A stretch of DNA of 64,000 bases from Tabrizicola sp. (lineage in GTDB: Bacteria > Pseudomonadota > Alphaproteobacteria > Rhodobacterales > Rhodobacteraceae), in contig NZ_JALHQD010000001.1 in NCBI RefSeq assembly GCF_022842145.1, positions 316,127 through 380,126 of the forward strand, in the 5' to 3' direction. The position numbers and the translations under genes are program-made. Under the pieces are notes generated by a model. It had not been told where the DNA came from. It saw nothing but the letters and a program-made list of their open reading frames with translations, and did no database searches. Shown here in pieces: positions 61,302-64,000 of the stretch. How positions within the stretch are numbered: position 1 is the stretch's first letter; each line of letters starts with the position of its first letter.

Positions 61302-61925
61302 ATGCCCCGCATTCTAGTTCTCTACTATTCCAGCTACGGCCATGTCCGCGCGATGGCGCAGGCCGTGGCCGATGGCGCAGCCACTGTCCCCGGCGCCATC
61401 GTCGACGTGAAACGCGTGCCGGAAACCGTCCCGGAAGCCGTGCGCAAAGCCTCGGGCTTCATCGACGACGACACCATCGAAGCACTGCCGTCGGACCTTG
61501 CCGAGTACGACGGCATCGTCTTCGGCACCCCGACGCGGTTCGGCCTGATGGCGGGGCAGATGAAGCAGTTCCTCGACCAAGCAGGCGGCCTCTGGGCCCG
61601 AAACGCCCTGGTCGGCAAGGTCGGCGCGGTCTTCGCCTCGACCGGATCGCAGCACGGCGGGCACGAGGCGACGCTTCTGTCGACGCAGATCCCGCTCCAG
61701 CACTTCGGGATGCTGATCGCCGGGCTGCCCTACAGCTTTGCCGGCCAGACCACGTCCGAGCGCATCATCGGCGGCGCACCCTATGGCGCAGGCACCATCG
61801 CCGGCGGCGACGGCTCGCTCGTTCCCAACGAGGTCGAGCTTCAGGGCGCGCGCTTCCTTGGGGCGCATGTCGCCGAGATCGCCGCAAAGCTTTCCGCCGG
61901 TGCCGCCCTGCGCGCCGCCGCCTGA
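61302..61925 (+). CDS. wrbA: NAD(P)H:quinone oxidoreductase type IV (WrbA)
   Basis: A 207-residue flavodoxin-fold protein. FMN-binding segments are [22 protein letters not shown] at the N-terminus, [25 protein letters not shown] near 72 and [36 protein letters not shown] near 110. Length and motifs match WrbA. It reduces quinones by two electrons and protects against redox-cycling compounds. ATG 61302 has GAGGAAA upstream. Confidence 0.94.
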   Translation: MPRILVLYYSSYGHVRAMAQAVADGAATVPGAIVDVKRVPETVPEAVRKASGFIDDDTIEALPSDLAEYDGIVFGTPTRFGLMAGQMKQFLDQAGGLWARNALVGKVGAVFASTGSQHGGHEATLLSTQIPLQHFGMLIAGLPYSFAGQTTSERIIGGAPYGAGTIAGGDGSLVPNEVELQGARFLGAHVAEIAAKLSAGAALRAAA

Positions 61926-61950
61926 GTTTCCAACCAGAAAGGAACCCACC

Positions 61951-62106
61951 ATGCTTCGCAGGTATCTTCGTGCCATGCGGACCCGCCGGGCCGTGGCCGC
62001 AGCAGACGCACTTGCCCTCAAGGTAGGCCCGCATATCGCGCGTGACATCGGGCTGGACTATCCCGCCGGGCGGGCCGTTCGCATCTGCCTGAACCCGATC
62101 ATCTAG
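61951..62106 (+). CDS. small basic protein, DUF1127-like
   Basis: A 51-residue Arg-rich protein: basic N-terminal helix (RRYLRAMRTRRAVAAADALALK) and a C-terminal HIARDIGLDYPAG segment with the RDIGL motif seen in DUF1127/YjiS proteins. AAAGGA precedes the ATG. It lies 25 bases after wrbA and 10 before the DMT gene. Small DUF1127 proteins can act as RNA-binding or phosphate-related regulators in alphaproteobacteria; here the function is unknown. Confidence 0.7.
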   Translation: MLRRYLRAMRTRRAVAAADALALKVGPHIARDIGLDYPAGRAVRICLNPII

Positions 62107-62116
62107 GGGGCAGAAG

Positions 62117-62977
62117 ATGAGACGCGCGGCAGACCTGGCGCTGACTGCCATGGCCCCGGCGGTCTGGGGCACCACCTATCTGGTGACGACGGAATGGCTG
62201 CCCGAAGGGTATCCGCTGACCGTCGCTGCCCTTCGGGCCTTGCCCGCGGGGCTGCTCCTTCTGCTGGTCATCCGCAAGTTTCCGGCGAAGGACTGGATCG
62301 GCCGCGTCTTCGTGCTGGGAACGCTCAACTTCACCATCTTCTGGGGACTTCTCTTCGTGGCGGCCTACCGGCTGCCCGGTGGCGCGGCTGCCACCATCGG
62401 CGCGCTGCAACCGCTGATCGTCATGGCCTTCGCGTGGGGTCTGCTGGGCCAATCCCTGCGGCCGATGGCCGTGGCGGCGGCGCTTGCCGGGGCGGCGGGC
62501 GTGGCGCTGATGCTGGTCGGCCCCGATACCGCCTATGATCCCCTTGGCGTTGCGGCGGCGGCGGCGGCCACGGTCTCCATGTCCGCAGGCACCGTCCTCA
62601 GCCGGAAATGGCAACCCGACGTTCCGATCCTGGCCTTCACCGCCTGGCAGTTGACCGCGGGCGGACTGGTGCTGACGGTCCTCGCCCTTCTGTTCGAACC
62701 GCCGCTTCCTGACCTCACGCTTCCCCATATCGCGGGCTTTCTGTGGCTCGGGCTGATCGGGGCCGCGCTGACCTACGGGCTCTGGTTGCGCGGCATCGCG
62801 CGGCTGGAACCGCAGACCGTTTCCCTGCTGGGAATGCTGAGTCCTGTCGTTGCCGTAGCCCTTGGCTGGCAGTTTCTCGGGCAAGCCCTCGGCCCCGTTC
62901 AGGTGCTGGGCGCAGTCGCGGTTCTGGCCTCGATCTGGGTCGGCCAGCGGGCGTCTCGGCCCGTGGCAGGAAGCTGA
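62117..62977 (+). CDS. DMT superfamily (EamA) transporter
   Basis: A 286-residue membrane protein with about ten helices and two EamA domains. It starts LALTAMAPAVWGTTYLVTTEWLPEG, has LFVAAYRLPGGAAATIGALQPLIVMAF in repeat one and LGLIGAALTYGLWLRGIARLEPQTVSLLGMLSPVVAVALGW in repeat two, a standard pattern. Likely a metabolite or drug exporter in the wrbA operon. Confidence 0.88.
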   Translation: MRRAADLALTAMAPAVWGTTYLVTTEWLPEGYPLTVAALRALPAGLLLLLVIRKFPAKDWIGRVFVLGTLNFTIFWGLLFVAAYRLPGGAAATIGALQPLIVMAFAWGLLGQSLRPMAVAAALAGAAGVALMLVGPDTAYDPLGVAAAAAATVSMSAGTVLSRKWQPDVPILAFTAWQLTAGGLVLTVLALLFEPPLPDLTLPHIAGFLWLGLIGAALTYGLWLRGIARLEPQTVSLLGMLSPVVAVALGWQFLGQALGPVQVLGAVAVLASIWVGQRASRPVAGS

Positions 62978-63014
62978 ACTCCAAGCCTGCCCTCGGGCTG
63001 CAAATTGTAGATGT

Positions 63015-63046
63015 AGGTGGGCCACCCCGACAGGAGCGGCCCACCT
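63015..63046. terminator. hairpin between convergent transporter and small peptide genes
   Basis: Perfect 9-bp stem AGGTGGGCC/GGCCCACCT with a 14-base loop, 38 bases after the DMT stop and 9 bases after the stop of the minus-strand peptide gene. Suited to termination from both sides. Confidence 0.6.
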
Positions 63047-63055
63047 TGCCATGTC

Positions 63056-63217
63056 TTAGTGGCCCGCGTGGGCATCACCGCCCGCTGCGACCACGGGTTT
63101 GGTTTCGGTCGGCGCGGAGGGGACCGAGCCGGCCTGAACCAGCTGCACCTGGACCGAAGCCAGGGACAGCGCGATCACCACCGCGGTGGCGAGAAAGCCG
63201 AAGGACAGACGCGACAT
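63056..63217 (-). CDS. tiny exported peptide with His-rich tail in a copper operon
   Basis: A 53-residue protein. The N-terminal hydrophobic segment (LSFGFLATAVVIALSLASVQV) is a signal or membrane anchor, followed by a Pro/Thr linker and the tail AAGGDAHAGH. It starts 10 bases after the MerP-like gene stop, on the same transcript behind a CueR-type promoter. The His/Asp tail could bind Cu ions (inference). No family recognised. Confidence 0.65.
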   Translation of the reverse strand: MSRLSFGFLATAVVIALSLASVQVQLVQAGSVPSAPTETKPVVAAGGDAHAGH

Positions 63218-63226
63218 CGTCGGCCT

Positions 63227-63427
63227 CTACGCGGCTTGGACCGCGGCGGGGTAACCCGCTTCGGCAAGGACAGCCTCGATCTTTGCGCGCGTGGCCGAGG
63301 TCTCGACCTCGACCTTGCGGCTGTCCGGATCGGCCTTCACCACCGCGTCCCGGTCGACCGACTGGATCGCCGCAGTCACGCTGCGGGCGCAGCCGAAGCA
63401 GGTCATGTTCTGGATGTGGAATTGCAT
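63227..63427 (-). CDS. MerP/CopZ-like heavy-metal-associated domain protein
   Basis: A 66-residue HMA domain without signal peptide. The metal loop is NMTCFGCARSV near residue 7 with CxxC, followed by VDRDAVVKADPDSRKVEVET. ATG 63427 is preceded by AGGAG. A MerR-type promoter on the minus strand (63469-63489) lies immediately upstream. A second Cu(I) chaperone besides the protein at 57632-57823, adjacent to the P-type ATPase. Confidence 0.88.
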   Translation of the reverse strand: MQFHIQNMTCFGCARSVTAAIQSVDRDAVVKADPDSRKVEVETSATRAKIEAVLAEAGYPAAVQAA

Positions 63428-63468
63428 GTTCGCCTCCTGAGTTTGTTTGGCGAAAGGACAGATGGGCG

Positions 63469-63489
63469 CTCCCAGTGTTGGAGGGTCAA
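63469..63489 (-). promoter_or_regulatory. CueR-type promoter of the MerP-like gene
   Basis: On the minus strand: TTGACC (-35, 63489-63484) and the dyad CTCCAA-CAC-TGGGAG (one mismatch) ending at 63469. It is related to the dyads at 57566-57582 and 63556-63570 and lies about 40 bases before the start codon. Confidence 0.65.
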
Positions 63490-63549
63490 GAGGATGGCAG
63501 CGGCTTTTTCTTCCCCGTCCAGATGCCCTTCGAAAATCCCCGGAACCTC

Positions 63550-63580
63550 TTGACCCTCCCAAGATGGGAGACCCCATGTC
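63550..63580 (+). promoter_or_regulatory. CueR-type promoter of the copper ATPase gene
   Basis: TTGACC (63550-63555), 19-base spacer with the perfect dyad CTCCCA-AGA-TGGGAG (63556-63570) and CATGTC (-10, 63575-63580). The ATPase start codon is 36 bases downstream. Confidence 0.72.
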
Positions 63581-63615
63581 CTTGTGCATCACGCCTTATC
63601 CGAAGGGAATCAGCC

Positions 63616-64000
63616 ATGAATGCGCGAACCAGTTTCAATCCCGAGACCATCTTTCTTCCCATCGAGGGGATGACCTGCGCCTCCTGCGTCGGGCGCGTCG
63701 AGCGGGCGCTGAAGGGTATCGCAGGCGTTGCCGAAGCCAGCGTCAATCTCGCCACCGAACGCGCCGAGCTGCGCTTGTCCTCGCCGGTCACGCGGTCGGA
63801 CCTGATCCGCGCCGTCGAGAACGTGGGCTATGCGGTGACCGCCGCGACGGTAGAGCTGTCCATCGACGGCATGACCTGCGCCTCTTGCGTCGGGCGGGTC
63901 GAGCGTGCGTTGCGCGCCGTTCCGGGTGTCTCGGACGCCTCGGTCAACCTCGCGACCGAACGTGCCACCGTGAAAGGCAGCGCCGATGCAGCCACCCTGA
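63616..64000 (+). CDS. copA: copper-translocating P-type ATPase CopA, N-terminal part (runs off the window)
   Basis: Only the first 128 residues are present. Two tandem heavy-metal-associated domains are visible, each with GMTCASCVGRVERAL (near residues 18 and 87) carrying CxxC Cu(I) ligands, and about 70 residues apart. The near-identical sequence of the two domains indicates recent duplication. The ATPase core lies beyond 64000. The gene has its own CueR-type promoter and is divergent from the MerP-like chaperone gene. It should export Cu(I) from the cytoplasm. Confidence 0.9.
   Translation, partial: MNARTSFNPETIFLPIEGMTCASCVGRVERALKGIAGVAEASVNLATERAELRLSSPVTRSDLIRAVENVGYAVTAATVELSIDGMTCASCVGRVERALRAVPGVSDASVNLATERATVKGSADAATL

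Noticed and set aside
1-64000. CRISPR arrays, tRNA genes, complete insertion sequences
   Set aside because: No regularly spaced repeats, no cloverleaf-like sequence and no intact transposase were seen on either strand.

Overview
The window is GC-rich DNA with the gene content, codon bias and protein families of an alphaproteobacterium of the order Rhodobacterales (Rhodobacter/Paracoccus relatives). Supporting features are TRAP and sugar ABC transporters, MbfA with an iron-control-element motif, DUF1194, an accD-folC pair and a short SRP RNA. No tRNA, rRNA, CRISPR array, complete insertion sequence or intact prophage was seen.

Layout. 1-2300: an edge with little recognisable coding, two linked unknown genes and the 3' stub of an Asp/Glu racemase gene. 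2371-10741: a carbohydrate locus (SDR dehydrogenase, LacI regulator, RbsABC-like importer, phosphotriesterase-fold hydrolase, GATase1-like protein, PfkB kinase, BtpA-family protein). 10770-20281: mixed genes (VWA protein, three membrane transporters, SARP-type regulator, ornithine-cyclodeaminase-like enzyme, HAD phosphatase, CAP protein, S-formylglutathione hydrolase). 20652-24146: a transmembrane Ser/Thr kinase, an FHA protein and a PP2C phosphatase. 24150-26854: a nitroreductase, the iron exporter-ferritin mbfA, and a small secreted peptide plus TetR regulator with three operator-like palindromes. 26897-35735: housekeeping and envelope genes (folC, accD, a molybdoenzyme with its cytochrome b, map, OmpA-like). 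35814-39545: FadH-type reductase, a creatinase-like M24-fold protein and the SRP RNA.

39859-47356 looks like a sulfonated-sugar (sulfoquinovose-type) locus. A flavin reductase, an aldo/keto reductase and an SsuD-like monooxygenase occur in the order of the sulfo-SMO pathway. With them are a TRAP transporter, a GntR/UTRA regulator and a Gfo/Idh/MocA protein that could be an NAD-dependent glycosidase. 47881-50241 is a hybrid histidine kinase with two receiver domains. 50462-57090 is a second catabolic locus: TauE/SafE exporter, 3-hydroxyisobutyrate-dehydrogenase-like, RraA-like and FAH-family enzymes, divergent from an SsuABC-like importer and a GntR regulator.

57561-64000 is a copper-handling region. 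Three MerR/CueR-type promoters with 19-bp spacers precede a CopZ-like chaperone, a MerP-like metallochaperone with a tiny His-tailed peptide, and a CopA-type P-ATPase that runs off the window. A methionine-rich multicopper oxidase lies with them. A LysR regulator, WrbA quinone reductase and a DMT transporter interrupt the copper genes.
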